Origin: Ctena decussata
Taxonomy: Eukaryota; Mollusca; Bivalvia; Lucinida; Lucinidae
Assembly (NCBI GenBank): GCA_963989385.1
Contig: OZ022500.1
Location: forward strand, 112,695,842-112,759,841
Direction: 5' to 3'
DNA length: 64,000 nucleotides
Positions 10,675 to 21,145 of the stretch are shown here, piece by piece. Within the stretch, counting starts at the first letter, position 1, and every line of letters begins with the position of its first letter. The notes beneath the pieces were generated by a model. The model saw nothing but the letters and a program-made list of their open reading frames with translations. It had not been told where the DNA came from and did no database searches. The translations under genes and the position numbers were made by a program.

Positions 10675-10930
10675 TTTAAGATTTTTAAGGTGAATGGATA
10701 CACTTTCAAGGGAAGCAACTTTGCATTTTTTCATATTTGCCTCCATTCTCAATAAGGGTTAACTCTTAAAGGAATGAATTTGTTTCCCTTTGGGCAAATA
10801 CTTTTTTTTAAGATTAGACCCATTCTGGAAGGATTTTGTCTTGCTTGTCTTGCAGGGGAGCAAACAGGAAGTCACAGAAGTTGCCTCCCTTTGTAAAAAT
10901 TGTTGAAAAACACAGAGTTGTACCAATTCA
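10675..10930. mobile_element. Hairpin element family A, copy 4 (reversed)
   Basis: Reads as the reverse complement of the other copies: it begins GTGAATGGATACACTTTCAA and ends in AAAAATTGTTGAAAAACAC, with the AGGAATGAATTTG block inside. Confidence 0.72.
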
Positions 10931-10964
10931 TATTAAATAAGGTTTGTGCATTCTCAATAGTATT

Positions 10965-11060
10965 TTACTGAGACCGTTCTAATGAGGGGTAACAACGTAT
11001 GTTTTACTAAACAATAAAAAAAAATTATCCCCGATTATCCTTGTAGATATCTGCAGTTTA
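10965..11060. mobile_element. Hairpin element family D, right half
   Basis: AATGAGGGGTAACAACGTAT followed by AAAATTATCCCCGATTATCC; no left half. Confidence 0.5.
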
Positions 11061-11439
11061 AGGTTGCTACCATGACTCTTGAGTACAGAATCATGTTTAA
11101 ACCTTTGCCATTTTTGTATTATAATTTTCATGAGATTGAGAGACAGAAAAAACTATGTTTTCCTTCCTGCCACTAGCCAGTATATAAAATTGAGGATTTA
11201 CTAAACAAACCTGATGCTAACTTTGCAATGTTTCTCTTGTTTAGTTAATTGTGACATTAAATGTACCTTTCCAATGGAGAAAACTAATTTTGAGAATTTT
11301 TTTATAATGTTAGCACCATGCATATCTCACTTTTTTACCTTGTAGTTAACTGTGCAATGACATGCCTGGGAGGCTTATCTCACAATCTCATCTCACAAGA
11401 AAGGGAACATAAATCTCAATCAATTACAGCTGAGTCTCC

Positions 11440-11625
11440 TTATCTCAAACACCGATAACTCACTGAGAATATAGTCATAGAACATATTCCTATTTTCTTT
11501 AATTTCAGCTTCTGTTATCTCAAACTTCTGGTATCTCAAAGTAAATTTTCTGGGACCAGAAACTCTTTGAGATATCAGTAGTCTGAGATGAACTTTGACT
11601 TAAAAACTATGAAGACTTGACTGTA
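11440..11625. repeat. Interspersed repeat J (TATCTCAAA type)
   Basis: GGTATCTCAAAGTAAATTTT, CTGGGACCAGAAACTCTTTG, GAGATATCAGTAGTCTGAGA. The reversed form is at 18030-18255, in the outer LINE 3' UTR. Confidence 0.65.
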
Positions 11626-11703
11626 CAAGGATGAAAAAGGTGAAATCTGCACTGGCCTGGTCATTACTTTATCCCAGACTGTGAGAAAAATTTTAACCCT
11701 TAA

Positions 11704-11808
11704 CCCAGCAGGCACATGACGTTGAAATGACGTTGTTCTGACATCAATGCGATGTAATGACGTTGCATCGACATCAGAACATCATTTTGACGACGTGTGC
11801 TCGCTGGG
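11704..11808. mobile_element. MITE family E (CCCAGC ends), copy 1
   Basis: CCCAGCAGGCACATGACGTT to CGACGTGTGCTCGCTGGG. Internal arms TGACGTTGTTCTGACATCAA / TCGACATCAGAACATCATTT. Confidence 0.72.
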
Positions 11809-11824
11809 AACATGCCAAAATGAA

Positions 11825-12240
11825 AGCAGTAACTGTTGATATGCAAACAGCATAGGTCCTCATGAGGTGGCTAATATAAGCCATCTCATATGGATCCACA
11901 CTGCACACTGACTGCCAGTCCTTGAATTCACAATATGATACACCCATAGCTTGAAGGAAACAGTTACTGAAATTGTGCCGATGTAAATATTGTTGTCTGC
12001 TTTTCTGGTGCTTTAACCCATTGCATTCTGGGTTTTTATTTGTCGTCTGCTGAAATTGTCGTCTGCATAAAAAATCAAGAATATTTTGACCATTTTGGTC
12101 TAACTAACTGTTGTAGAAATGATGTCTAGGCAGCAAACAGTTTGGATCTCAGATCAGGCCCCACAAACGTGGGGCCTGATCTGGATCCAAACTGTTTGCC
12201 CAGATACCCCTAAAGGGGTATCCCGAATGGAATGGGTTAA
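11825..12240. mobile_element. Hairpin element family B and a related second hairpin
   Basis: 11825-12005 is a B copy (GCAAACAGCATAGGTCCTCA). 12010-12240 is a larger palindrome whose ends read TAACCCATTGCATTCTGGG and the complement GAATGGAATGGGTTA. Its centre reads GATCAGGCCCCACAAACG then TGGGGCCTGATC. It ends 20 bases from exon 5. Confidence 0.7.
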
Positions 12241-12260
12241 GGGTAAACATGAGAGCTTAC

Positions 12261-12466
12261 TCTGACATCTGTCTCTGAATTCCCGCTGTCTGATCAGCAT
12301 AGCTTTTGGCAATGTTGGAGGCAGAATAAAGACCAATAGGAGTATTAAACTGGGCATGAACAACATTTGGGATGGCTTGTTTAGGGGACTGGGGCCCTTG
12401 TGGTCCTCCACCACCAGGGAAGGGTCTAGCTGTTCTGTTATATGCTGTTCCAATGTTATCTTCTCT
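12261..12466 (-). CDS. PDLIM: PDLIM exon 5: ZM (Zasp-like) motif
   Basis: 206 bases with a TTTTTTCCAG acceptor and a GTAAGC donor, coding residues 147-214 plus two bases. Residues 182-207 start VHAQFNTPIGLYSASNIAKS, an excellent match to the ZM motif that in this family binds the alpha-actinin rod. A Gly-Pro-rich stretch (PGGGGPQGPQSP) precedes it. The split codon GA|C gives Asp with exon 6. Confidence 0.92.
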
Positions 12467-12599
12467 CTGGAAAAAACCAAACAACCGAACTCAGAATAAG
12501 CAAACTGATTGGCAATACATCAGGAGCATTTTATTTGCTCTTCTCAAAAGATGTATGTGGAATCCCCAGGTTGAATCTCACTATAATTGCACTGTTACA

Positions 12600-13077
12600 T
12601 AACATTTGATTGTGGAATCTAATTTGACTGCAAGATGATTCTAGATCTCACATGATTTTTTTTCTTCATAATTTCAACATCAAAGCTAGAAATATTTTGA
12701 CAATGAGAGATATCCCCAATAAATGCATTCACTGCAGTGTCATTTTTTTTCTTACCATAATGACATGTCAACCTTGAAAATAAGGTCAAGGTGACCAAAA
12801 TCTAACAAACTAATTATGCTTTTCTAATTATATAACCTATCAAACTGAGTCAGTCAACAGTTCTAGAAATACAACGCAGCAAAATAATTATTTTTTTAAT
12901 TTAATGTTGTATGTCCACCTGTGACCTTGAAAATAAGCTCTTGGTTTATCCCCACCAATATACATGTATCTATGTAAGTTTGCTGAAAATCCTCATATAG
13001 TTCAAGACATCTTGTGCAGACTAGCTAGCAGGGAAAAATTGACACTGTAAGTCCATTTGTGACCTAAACCTCTAGAC
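12600..13077. other. PDLIM intron 4, nothing recognised
   Basis: Degenerate ACCTTGAAAATAAG repeats only. Confidence 0.35.
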
Positions 13078-13252
13078 AAGATGGAATATTTGATGATAAT
13101 AAAGGACAATTTCTCTAAAACATGCATAAAACATATGTTGCAGCTCCTTAAATGCATTTAAATGAGGGCCCAAAACACATATCTAAAAGGAGAAATATGG
13201 AATATTATTATTCCACACTAATTATGAAATACACCTTCTGATCTAGACCTAT
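13078..13252. mobile_element. Hairpin element family D, diverged copy
   Basis: AAGATGGAATATTTGATGAT to CACCTTCTGATCTAGACCT, with AACATATGTTGCAGCTCCTT and the weak arm GAGGGCCCAAAACACAT. Confidence 0.55.
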
Positions 13253-13278
13253 GCATTGTACAACTCAGAGTATCTTAC

Positions 13279-13417
13279 ATCAGGATGTGTCTTGGCCAAT
13301 GAAGTTCTCTGGGTAACCTGGACCTGGTCACCGGTGGCTGACTGTATCAACTGTGGCTCCTGTGGTCGTAGATCTGACAATGGTGTAACCTTGGGCTTCC
13401 AGATAGTTACTGCTCCT
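13279..13417 (-). CDS. PDLIM: PDLIM exon 4: post-PDZ linker (WKPKVTP)
   Basis: 139 bases with an ACAACAG acceptor and a GTAAGA donor, coding residues 101-146. GAVTIWKPKVTPLSDLRP resembles the W-x-P-x-V-T-P segment that follows the PDZ in Zasp and PDLIM proteins. The rest is polar, with no fold visible. It enters after two bases of a split Arg codon and leaves in phase 0. Confidence 0.85.
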
Positions 13418-13496
13418 CTGTTGTGTAGAAAGAAAGTAATTGAAAATTCTTTGTTCACCTACCGCAAGTTTTAAATTGTTTGCTGGTATTGCTTTC

Positions 13497-13737
13497 AGGT
13501 GAATGGGTACACCTCCATATTTTCTGCCATTTTTACAAAGGGGAATAACTTTTTTAAGTTCCTGTTTGCTTTCTGGACAATGAAGCCTTTAAAACTGGGG
13601 TATGCTCTTAAAAGAAAGAATTTGCTCCAGGAGGAGCAAATTCTTTCCTTTAAGAGCACAACCCCATTGAGAAGGGTGGCCAAAAAGAAAATAGTAGAAA
13701 AGCTTCTCCTTAAAGTGAAACCTTTCACCTTAAGGTA
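13497..13737. mobile_element. Hairpin element family A, copy 5 (best preserved)
   Basis: AGGTGAATGGGTACACCTCC at the left and its imperfect complement CTTTCACCTT at the right. The centre is a clean hairpin, AAGAATTTGCTCC AGG GGAGCAAATTCTT, extended by CTCTTAAAAG / CTTTAAGAG. Confidence 0.8.
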
Positions 13738-13779
13738 ATGTGGTGTTTTGATGATAATTGTGGGATAATTTTTTCTTGT

Positions 13780-13918
13780 ACAGTCAAACCTGTCTTAAGG
13801 GGTCATCCTTAGAAAACATAAAACATGGCTGCTTAAGACAGGTGACCCCTTAATACAGATCCATTTGCACTGTATATTGACTGAAAGGAGCCCTAAAAGG
13901 TGGCTGCTTATGAGAGTT
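13780..13918. repeat. Interspersed repeat H, second copy
   Basis: ACAGTCAAACCTGTCTTAAG with the complement GGCTGCTTAAGACAGGTGAC, then GCCCTAAAAGGTGGCTGCTT. Confidence 0.6.
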
Positions 13919-14319
13919 GACCACATATTTAATAATGACAACATGTTGTATACAAAACTTTACATCAAAACCCCACTCAACCTTTCTGAGCCAAGTAACA
14001 TCTTGCATAATAAATTTCTATATTTTGTTAATGAAGTTGTCAAGGACATTAAAATATTTTTTATGCAACATAAGGCTGTACATGTGTATTATTTTTCACT
14101 CCAAATTTCATCTTGATGACAAATTTAACATTAGATTTTATTAGTCATGTCACAAGAATTTTGACATATGATAACAGTAAAGAATCAGGTCATCCTGTGA
14201 AATGCACAGGTATCTGATAGGTCCAAGTCTTTTCTGTTTGCATAAATGAGCTATTGACCTAGCAGAATCTATAGGCTCTGATAATTCTCTGTGAAGGCAT
14301 AGGCTGAGTCTAGCTAGTC

Positions 14320-14725
14320 TTGCACACAAGCCCCAAAAAGCAGACGACAAATCTACGTCTGCAAAAATTAAAAAAATGCCTTGTCCAAGACACTCTGTAC
14401 TGAGATTCAAAGACTAGAGGGCAAACTGTGTAGATCTAGGTGAGAATGAGCCGCCTCATCAAAATCTACACTGTTTGCAGATTCTGATAATTTCGTCACG
14501 GGTGCTTAAAGAGTTAAGGTACATAACTGATCTGAGAGTCCTGTGCAAACAATACAGACCCAGATCAGGCTGCTCTTGATGGAGAAGTCTGATCAGGATC
14601 TATTCTGTTTGCCACTCCATCTGCATCTTTTTAGCACTACTGCATTGAAAAACAAAACCGTTCTAAGTGTCCCAATTATTAGAATTTTCATGGTGTCTTA
14701 CACATTCACTATCTTGTGAAATGAT
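14320..14725. mobile_element. Hairpin elements of families B and K, adjacent
   Basis: 14320-14520 is a B copy (GGCAAACTGTGTAGATCTAG). 14530-14725 is a K copy: AATACAGACCCAGATCAGGC then TCTGATCAGGATC, GCCACTCCATCTGCATCTTT, ending near GTGTCCCAATTATTAGAATT. Confidence 0.65.
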
Positions 14726-15042
14726 AGGAATTCCTAAATGTCTAAAAAATATGGAATGTTATGACAGAAAACAATGGGGATCTGTAATTCTGTAATGCAG
14801 TGGCAAATAAACTGCAAGAAAAAAGAAAAGGAAATATGAGAGAATAATAAGTCATTTTAGGGATACTGTAAATAGGGCTATCATATTGACTGTAAATATG
14901 TAGAACTATTCAGATGAATAAAACATTTCTGTCACTGTATCTGTGCACATACTGTATTAATCCTATTAATGCCCTGCGAGTGTTGCATTTAATGGAAGAG
15001 GGGTTGGAGTGGGGTTGCATTTTATGGAAGAGGGGTTGGAGT

Positions 15043-15063
15043 GGGGGGGGGGGGGGGGGGGGG
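15043..15063 (+). repeat. Poly-G run of 21
   Basis: Uninterrupted guanines after two copies of GAGGGGTTGGAGTGGG, in PDLIM intron 3. It could form a G-quadruplex; the exact length may be a sequencing artefact. Confidence 0.85.
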
Positions 15064-15374
15064 TCTTACTTAGGGTCTAAAGTTAACATATCAACCACTC
15101 ACCAAAGTGCTTCCAACAGTATTAAGTGATGTTGACCATATAAAAGTAATAATTGTACTTTGTCTTCATCGAATAGCTGACAGCTGCATGAAATATCCTA
15201 TAGACCATGAAGAGCTGAACATACAACCATGTTAAACTACATTTTTCCTAGGATTCTATTTAAACTACATTTTTCTGAGGATTCTATGCATAGAAGTTTG
15301 CAGTTTTGAAAAAAAAAGGGCCAATTATTGGAGAGCAAGCATTTATTAGTATTAATACAGTATTTGAGAAGATT

Positions 15375-15502
15375 GGCATGTATCATAACATATATGAGAT
15401 GGTTCTATTGAGGGGTCATAACATAGGTTTTTACTGAGAAATATGAAAAATTACCCTTAAATGATCCTTAAATTGTTACCCCTTCTCAACTGCAGCACTG
15501 CT
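15375..15502. mobile_element. Hairpin element family D, right half
   Basis: TTGAGGGGTCATAACATAGG then CCCCTTCTCAACTGCAGCACT. Confidence 0.5.
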
Positions 15503-15840
15503 TACACTGTATCAAAGTGCATTTAACACTGGGCTGTATTAAAATATAAAATTCGGTCAATATATATAGTTTCATTGGAATGTGATAAATAATATAGGAA
15601 ATCAATTTTTTGCATAAACTCAACAAACTTTGTGAACAGTGAGGGTAGGACAGAAGCCGGTTTAGACGGAGGTAAAACGTAAAATGAAACGCACTGTAAT
15701 CGATTTAGAAGGGTCATTTGTGAGTGCAAACAATTCAACCCTTCTTTGGTACAGCCTCACCAGCTAATTAAATACTCAAATATTAAGTACACCAAAAATA
15801 CTTAAATATCAAGTATACTATTGTGCAAAAGAATACAACT

Positions 15841-16015
15841 TTAACATAAATGTAAGAGTGGTAGTAGTGTAGTGTAAAACCTCCAGGACCATCAGTCCAG
15901 GGGGTTGCAGGTTCGCCAGTCTTTCGGATGAAATCTGAAACCTAGGTTCTGCACACATCTCTGTATGACCTATGTATTGGTGGGATGTTAAACCCAAGTT
16001 CACTCGCTCACTCAA
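15841..16015 (+). mobile_element. tRNA-derived SINE
   Basis: GGTAGTAGTGTAGTGTAAAA at the head, GGTTGCAGGTTCGCC as a B-box remnant, then the shared body TATTGGTGGGATGTTAAACC and a (TCAC)n tail. It lies ~430 bases downstream of the microexon on the minus strand. Confidence 0.72.
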
Positions 16016-16444
16016 CACAAAATGTTATCCAAATCCCTAAATCTGTGACCTTGACCTTCTGTCAGCAGCAGCAGCAGCAGCAGCCAGAGGATACAAACTA
16101 ACCTAATCCCACATAAAAATATTGAAAATATGAACAAATCTGTTGAAACAGAAGGATGAACAGACTGACTCATGGATGGAAAAAAACAAACAAAAAATAT
16201 TTACCCCTTTACTGGGGATACAAGTATAATAGTAAGAAAATATAACAAAACAACAAACTTTTGTCTCCACAAACATAAATTCTAAAATGTTTGAATTTCC
16301 AGCATGCTCATGTGATTCATGGTAAGGAAAAAGAATCTTGAATGGACAGAGCTGAATTAGAATTCTTAACAGGTTGAGATTGTTTCTGAAATGATAACTG
16401 GAAAATGGCAAAGAACACAGGACTGGATGTGGATAAAAACTTAC

Positions 16445-16468
16445 CTTCGGAGTCTGACCACATCAGGC
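16445..16468 (-). CDS. PDLIM: PDLIM exon 3: 24-base microexon
   Basis: A short exon between an AATAG acceptor and a GTAAGT donor. It takes one base to finish Arg92, adds PDVVRLR, and leaves two bases (AG) that exon 4 completes as Arg100. Both junction phases fit without adjustment. It lies just after the PDZ domain, where family members have a basic linker. The acceptor has a weak pyrimidine tract and the exon is small, so it could be alternative. Skipping it keeps the frame, because exon 2 also ends with AG and needs one base. Confidence 0.7.
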
Positions 16469-16934
16469 CTATTTTGTTCAAAAAGTACATTACAGAATGA
16501 GCATTAATAAGTCAAACAGCAAGAAACACTGAAATAGTGTGAAAGGGCCATAAAACAATATCACAATGACTGAAAAGAAATTCCTGGTAATAACATGGAG
16601 ATGATCTGCAGATAATGTCAAGAAATTAATTGGTTGAACAGAGCAGCCAAATTTATGAGAAACATTTTAATTCCTGAACTGATATGCAGGAGTCTCACTA
16701 AAATAACTTCTTCCCAATGCAATTCTATAAGATCCATTAAACATGTTATAAGGAGAGGAAAGGAAAAGACCAAATTTGCAGACCCCACAAATATATTACA
16801 TCAGAGGCCTGCTTGTAAAATGTAACAATTCATGATGTTAGTAGTTAATGTACAACAAGGCAGGTACTGTATGTTTAGCTGATTTTCTTTGAGATTCAGC
16901 AAGTTTTCAACACTATTTATCATCAATACCTCAA

Positions 16935-17045
16935 TTGTCCTAAATATTGGGACAAAAGTGCCTTAGCACACCTTGTAGATCCAGATTAGACTGCTCCATG
17001 AGCATGATCTGCTCTGTGTGCCATTCTGAAAGATATCTTTTACAT
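16935..17045. mobile_element. Hairpin element family K, partial
   Basis: TCCTAAATATTGGGACAAAA at the left, then AGATCCAGATTAGACTGCTC and the arm GATCTGCTCTG. Confidence 0.55.
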
Positions 17046-17154
17046 GTCCTAATAGTAAAATGAGCTTCTTCACCTTTAGGATAATCATTGTATTTATTCA
17101 GCTAAAAGATGGGGGTTACCCTTCCAAAATTACCCCTCATAATGTAAATCAGTC

Positions 17155-17292
17155 TCGTGTTGCTCAGGTATTAGCTGGGGTTTTCTCTTCCAAAACAATC
17201 CCAAAAATCTAGATCTGTCTTGTAAGACAGATCTAGATTTTTGGGACTGTTTTGGAAGGGAAAAACCCTATCTTATAACAGAATAAACATGA
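17155..17292. mobile_element. Hairpin element family G, best copy
   Basis: CTCTTCCAAAACAATCCCAA, then AAATCTAGATCTGTCTTGTA and the nearly perfect complement ending GTTTTGGAAGGGAAAAAC. Confidence 0.75.
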
Positions 17293-18029
17293 CACTGGTT
17301 CAGTCGTCCCAATATCAGCGTAAGTTATGGTAACGAAACCTTGGCATTTCTTATTGGAACTACATCAGTCAGACAATGCAACAGAAAAGGTGCCAAACTC
17401 CACATGCCAATGGAGCGGTCATAGGATCCAAATGTTTTTTTTTTTGGTTTTTTTTTTATAACTGCGCTATTTCTCATATTTCTGTCCATCAAAGCTTTAA
17501 TAATAATAATAATAATAATAATAAAGACTTTATTTCAAGAGGGTAACACAATTAGTACAGAACTAATCTCCCTTGCGGCCCTCAAATATTTACAGTTATA
17601 CAAGCATATACACAATGATATCAAGAAAAGACATGTAAGGACAGATGATGTAGTGATTACTCAGACAAATGTAGATGACAAATCAAGCAATTTATATATT
17701 GAAATTTTTATATGCTACGAATCGCAGTCCTAAACTGGCTTTAATCAAAAAAAAAAAAAAAATAATAAATAAATAAATAATATATATATGATATAAAAGA
17801 AAATGAAATCACCAGGATTGTCTGAGTATTCTCTATATCTTGTTTCCTTCACTCTCACATTTGCAAACATACACACTGACAATGTATACCTAATAAGACC
17901 TAATATTTATGACTGAATGAATGATTGATAACTGATGAACAAAGCTAAAATATTAACAAAAGACTAAACAGATGTCAGGCAGAAAGAGCAATTAAGGCAG
18001 TTAAATGAATGAATGCTACATTATGCAGT

Positions 18030-18255
18030 AAACTCTTGATATCTCAAAGTTGATGTTCATCTCAATCCACTAATATCTCCAAGCAAAATTTCTGGTCCCA
18101 GAAAATTTACCTTGAGAGACCAACAGCTTTAGATTAGAGGAGCTCAAATGTAAAGACAAAAAAAAAAAAAAAAAATTAAAAAAAAATAAATAAAAGACAT
18201 GTGACCAAACTTTGTACAAGTGCACTTTGAGATACCAGTGTTTGAGATAGCAAGT
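18030..18255. repeat. Interspersed repeat J, second copy
   Basis: CTCTTGATATCTCAAAGTTG, TTTCTGGTCCCAGAAAATTT, CTTTGAGATACCAGTGTTTG, split by poly-A. Confidence 0.6.
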
Positions 18256-18539
18256 GTCAATGTTTTGATGGACAAAATCATGGCTGGCAGTCTGAAAAAA
18301 CAGATAAATAAGACTAAATGATAGAATGAGTGACTCAGTGAAAGATAAAACAAGCATATATACATTATAAGATGACTGAATGAAATGCAGAATAAAAGAA
18401 CAAGTAAAACAAAGTTAATGAACAATTAAAACGGAATGAATGATAATGCATTCCTTACTAGCTACCTACACACACACATATAAACACACACACACACAAA
18501 AGCAATTAGTATATACAGGAGATAAAATTTACCATAAAT

Positions 18540-18765
18540 ATCTACCATAAAAATTCCAGAAATTGGGACACCCAAGATAATTACCAAAGTTGACCTAAGA
18601 TTGCAGAGTTTAGTTTTTCAGTGTAGCAGTGCATCAAAAGATGCAGATGGAATGGCAAACAGTGCAGATCTCAATCAGACTTCAGGTGCAGTCTGATCTG
18701 GGTCAGCACTGTTTCCCTGGACTTATCTGTCCCAACATTTGGAATTTCTATGATGCTGTCATTTA
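18540..18765. mobile_element. Hairpin element family K in the outer LINE 3' UTR
   Basis: Ends AATTGGGACACCCAAGATAA and CTGTCCCAACATTTGGAA. The centre reads GGCAAACAGTGCAGATCTCA then GTCTGATCTGGGTCAGCACT. It lies 10 bases beyond the outer ORF2 stop, so it inserted after the LINE. Confidence 0.65.
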
Positions 18766-18775
18766 ATTTTTGCTT

Positions 18776-21145
18776 TTATCCACTTTTCATCCATTTTATA
18801 CATCTGTTATGAAAAGAATCCACAGAAGGTGCATTTTTCACATTGGTGGGTATGCAATTCCATATCACAGGCCCTGAAAAAGCTAAACTATTTTTATAGA
18901 ATTCAGTGCTTGGTTTTGGAAGAATATAGTTTTCAGCTGAGACAGACCGTAAACTATAGCTTTCATTGCCATTGGGATTTAAATGAGGTCTTTTGGTAAA
19001 CATATTGTTAATGTAAGTTGGTGTAACTTCTCTTGAAACTTTAAACATAAATTTTGCCTTTCTGAAAAATACTCTTTCTGAAATGGTCATTATCTTCAAA
19101 TCATTAAGTGACTGATAAACATTATTAACATTGTAATCAAGAATGATTCTACAGGCTCTTTTTTGAAGCCTTTCAATTTGCATTAGGTTTCTTCTGGTAG
19201 TGCTACCCCAGACTATGTTTGCGTAATCAAGATGTGGCTGAATGTAACTTCTATAGTAGGTTATTCTGTGATTTAAGGATAAGTAATTCTTTATCTTAGA
19301 CAACAGCCAAATATTTGTAGACATTTTCTTTACAACTTTGCTCACATGTTCCCCCCAAGACAGGTTATTATCAATTTGAACCCCTAAAACTTTATCATTT
19401 AAGACTTTAGACAACTGTACACCATTTAAAGATATTTGTAGGTTGTCATCAATTCTACATCTTCTTTGGGGTGTAGTTATTAACATTGCTTTTGTCTTGT
19501 CGGTATTAATGAGCATTCCATTTTGTTTACACCATACAGACAAGTCACAAAGGGCATTTTGTAATTTTCTTGCAATTTGTGCCTTTGATTTACTTGCTTC
19601 ATAAAGTGTTGCATCATCAGCATAGAGGTCAGTCATTACATCTGTATGCAAGGGAAGATCATTTATAAAAAGCAAGAACAGAAGTGGCCCTAAAATTGAG
19701 CCTTGAGGAACTCCATGCTTTACAGCTGCATGATTAGATTGTGTGCTATTTATGAAAACTGATTGTTGTCTGTTAATTAGGTAAGATCTGAAGAACTTTA
19801 TTGAATTCTCATTTATTTTGTAAAGTTCCATCTTCTTCAGTAGAATTGAATGGTCAACTAAGTCAAAAGCCTTTCGGAAATCTACCAAAAGAACCCCAAC
19901 TAATTCACCTTTGTCTAATGCTTTCAACCAGTTTTCAACCATGTGAATCAATGCAGTTTCACAAGAATGACTTGGCCTGAAACCTGATTGGGTATTATAA
20001 AGTAGTTTGTATTTTTCTAGATAGTTCATTAATGACTCAAAAGCATGCTTTTCAAAAAGTTTTGAAAGCACTGGTAAAATTGAGATTGGCCTAAAGTTAT
20101 TAAGATCCTTTGATGGGCCTCCTTTATGCAGTGGTTTCACTTTTGCTTCCTTCCACTTAACTGGGAAAGAACCTGTTTTGATACTTAAATTACATATATA
20201 AGTCAGGCTCTCTGCAATGAACGGTGCTGCTATTTTCAAAAGTCTTGGTCCTATTTCATCCGTACCTGTAGATTTTCTTACATCTAGTTTTCTTAATGAT
20301 TTTACTACATAGTCAGTACTTAGTAGAGGCATGTCAAAGACAGCATCATTGGGAATCTTATCATTACAATAATTCTTAAGTTTTTCATGATTAGTTGGAT
20401 CAATGGGCTCTTTTATGCTCTCGGCAATGTTAATAAAGTAGTCATTAAATGCATTGGCAATATCATCTGGGTTGTCAGTTTCATAGTCTCCAATTGTAAC
20501 AGATCGAAAATTGCTAGCAGAATTAGAATTTTGTTTACCTGCCCCCAGTTCACTAAAAATTTTCCAGATCGTTGAGGGTTGATTACTTCCTTCTTCTATG
20601 AGATTTTCATAATTGGACTTTTTTGACCTTCTAATTAAATTTACTACCTTATTTCTCCATCTCTTGTATTGAGTATTGTCACCAAGTGCTTTGAAACGAT
20701 CTCTTGTTTTGATACCATCAATAATTTCAGGTGTAAGCCAATTTGGCTGATTTACATTTTTGACTCTATGCTGCTTTAGGGGTACATGTTTATTAATTAC
20801 GTCACTAAATAAGGAATACCAGGCATCTAAGGCATCATCTACATTGTCAAAAACTTTAATGACATCCCAGGGAATGGATTCGAGATCCTCATTGAACTTT
20901 GCTTCATTAAAGTTTTTGAACGATCTGTACCTAATAGTATTATGCATTACTTTTGGATTGGATGAGTTTACTTTGCGAGACAGGAAAACTGGGTAATGAT
21001 CACTTAGCCCAATTTTAGGAATGTCAACAAACTGTATATTACCTGAAAAGTTTGAATAGATATGGTCAATTAAAGTTGCACTGGAATTAGGAACTACTCG
21101 GGTGGGTTCATTTACATGTTGAGTAACACCATGTGAGTTCATATA
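18776..21145 (-). CDS. LINE ORF2, second part: endonuclease end and reverse transcriptase
   Basis: About 790 codons starting at the residue that follows the break at 24095. ATLIDHIYSN and LSDHYPVF are the last endonuclease motifs (SDH). RT blocks follow: FRPISILPVLSK, QSGFRPSHSCETAL, DFRKAFDLVDHS, GVPQGSILGPLLF and LYADDATL (YADD catalytic pair near 19612-19623). The open frame extends ~19 codons upstream into the nested element's tail, reading (ATT)n as a tyrosine run; those codons are not part of this protein. Confidence 0.88.
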   Translation of the reverse strand, partial: YMNSHGVTQHVNEPTRVVPNSSATLIDHIYSNFSGNIQFVDIPKIGLSDHYPVFLSRKVNSSNPKVMHNTIRYRSFKNFNEAKFNEDLESIPWDVIKVFDNVDDALDAWYSLFSDVINKHVPLKQHRVKNVNQPNWLTPEIIDGIKTRDRFKALGDNTQYKRWRNKVVNLIRRSKKSNYENLIEEGSNQPSTIWKIFSELGAGKQNSNSASNFRSVTIGDYETDNPDDIANAFNDYFINIAESIKEPIDPTNHEKLKNYCNDKIPNDAVFDMPLLSTDYVVKSLRKLDVRKSTGTDEIGPRLLKIAAPFIAESLTYICNLSIKTGSFPVKWKEAKVKPLHKGGPSKDLNNFRPISILPVLSKLFEKHAFESLMNYLEKYKLLYNTQSGFRPSHSCETALIHMVENWLKALDKGELVGVLLVDFRKAFDLVDHSILLKKMELYKINENSIKFFRSYLINRQQSVFINSTQSNHAAVKHGVPQGSILGPLLFLLFINDLPLHTDVMTDLYADDATLYEASKSKAQIARKLQNALCDLSVWCKQNGMLINTDKTKAMLITTPQRRCRIDDNLQISLNGVQLSKVLNDKVLGVQIDNNLSWGEHVSKVVKKMSTNIWLLSKIKNYLSLNHRITYYRSYIQPHLDYANIVWGSTTRRNLMQIERLQKRACRIILDYNVNNVYQSLNDLKIMTISERVFFRKAKFMFKVSREVTPTYINNMFTKRPHLNPNGNESYSLRSVSAENYILPKPSTEFYKNSLAFSGPVIWNCIPTNVKNAPSVDSFHNRCIKWMKSG

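Noticed and set aside
12154..12480. 108-codon minus-strand frame over exon 5
   Set aside because: Different frame from the ZM motif; the ZM frame has family similarity and correct phases.
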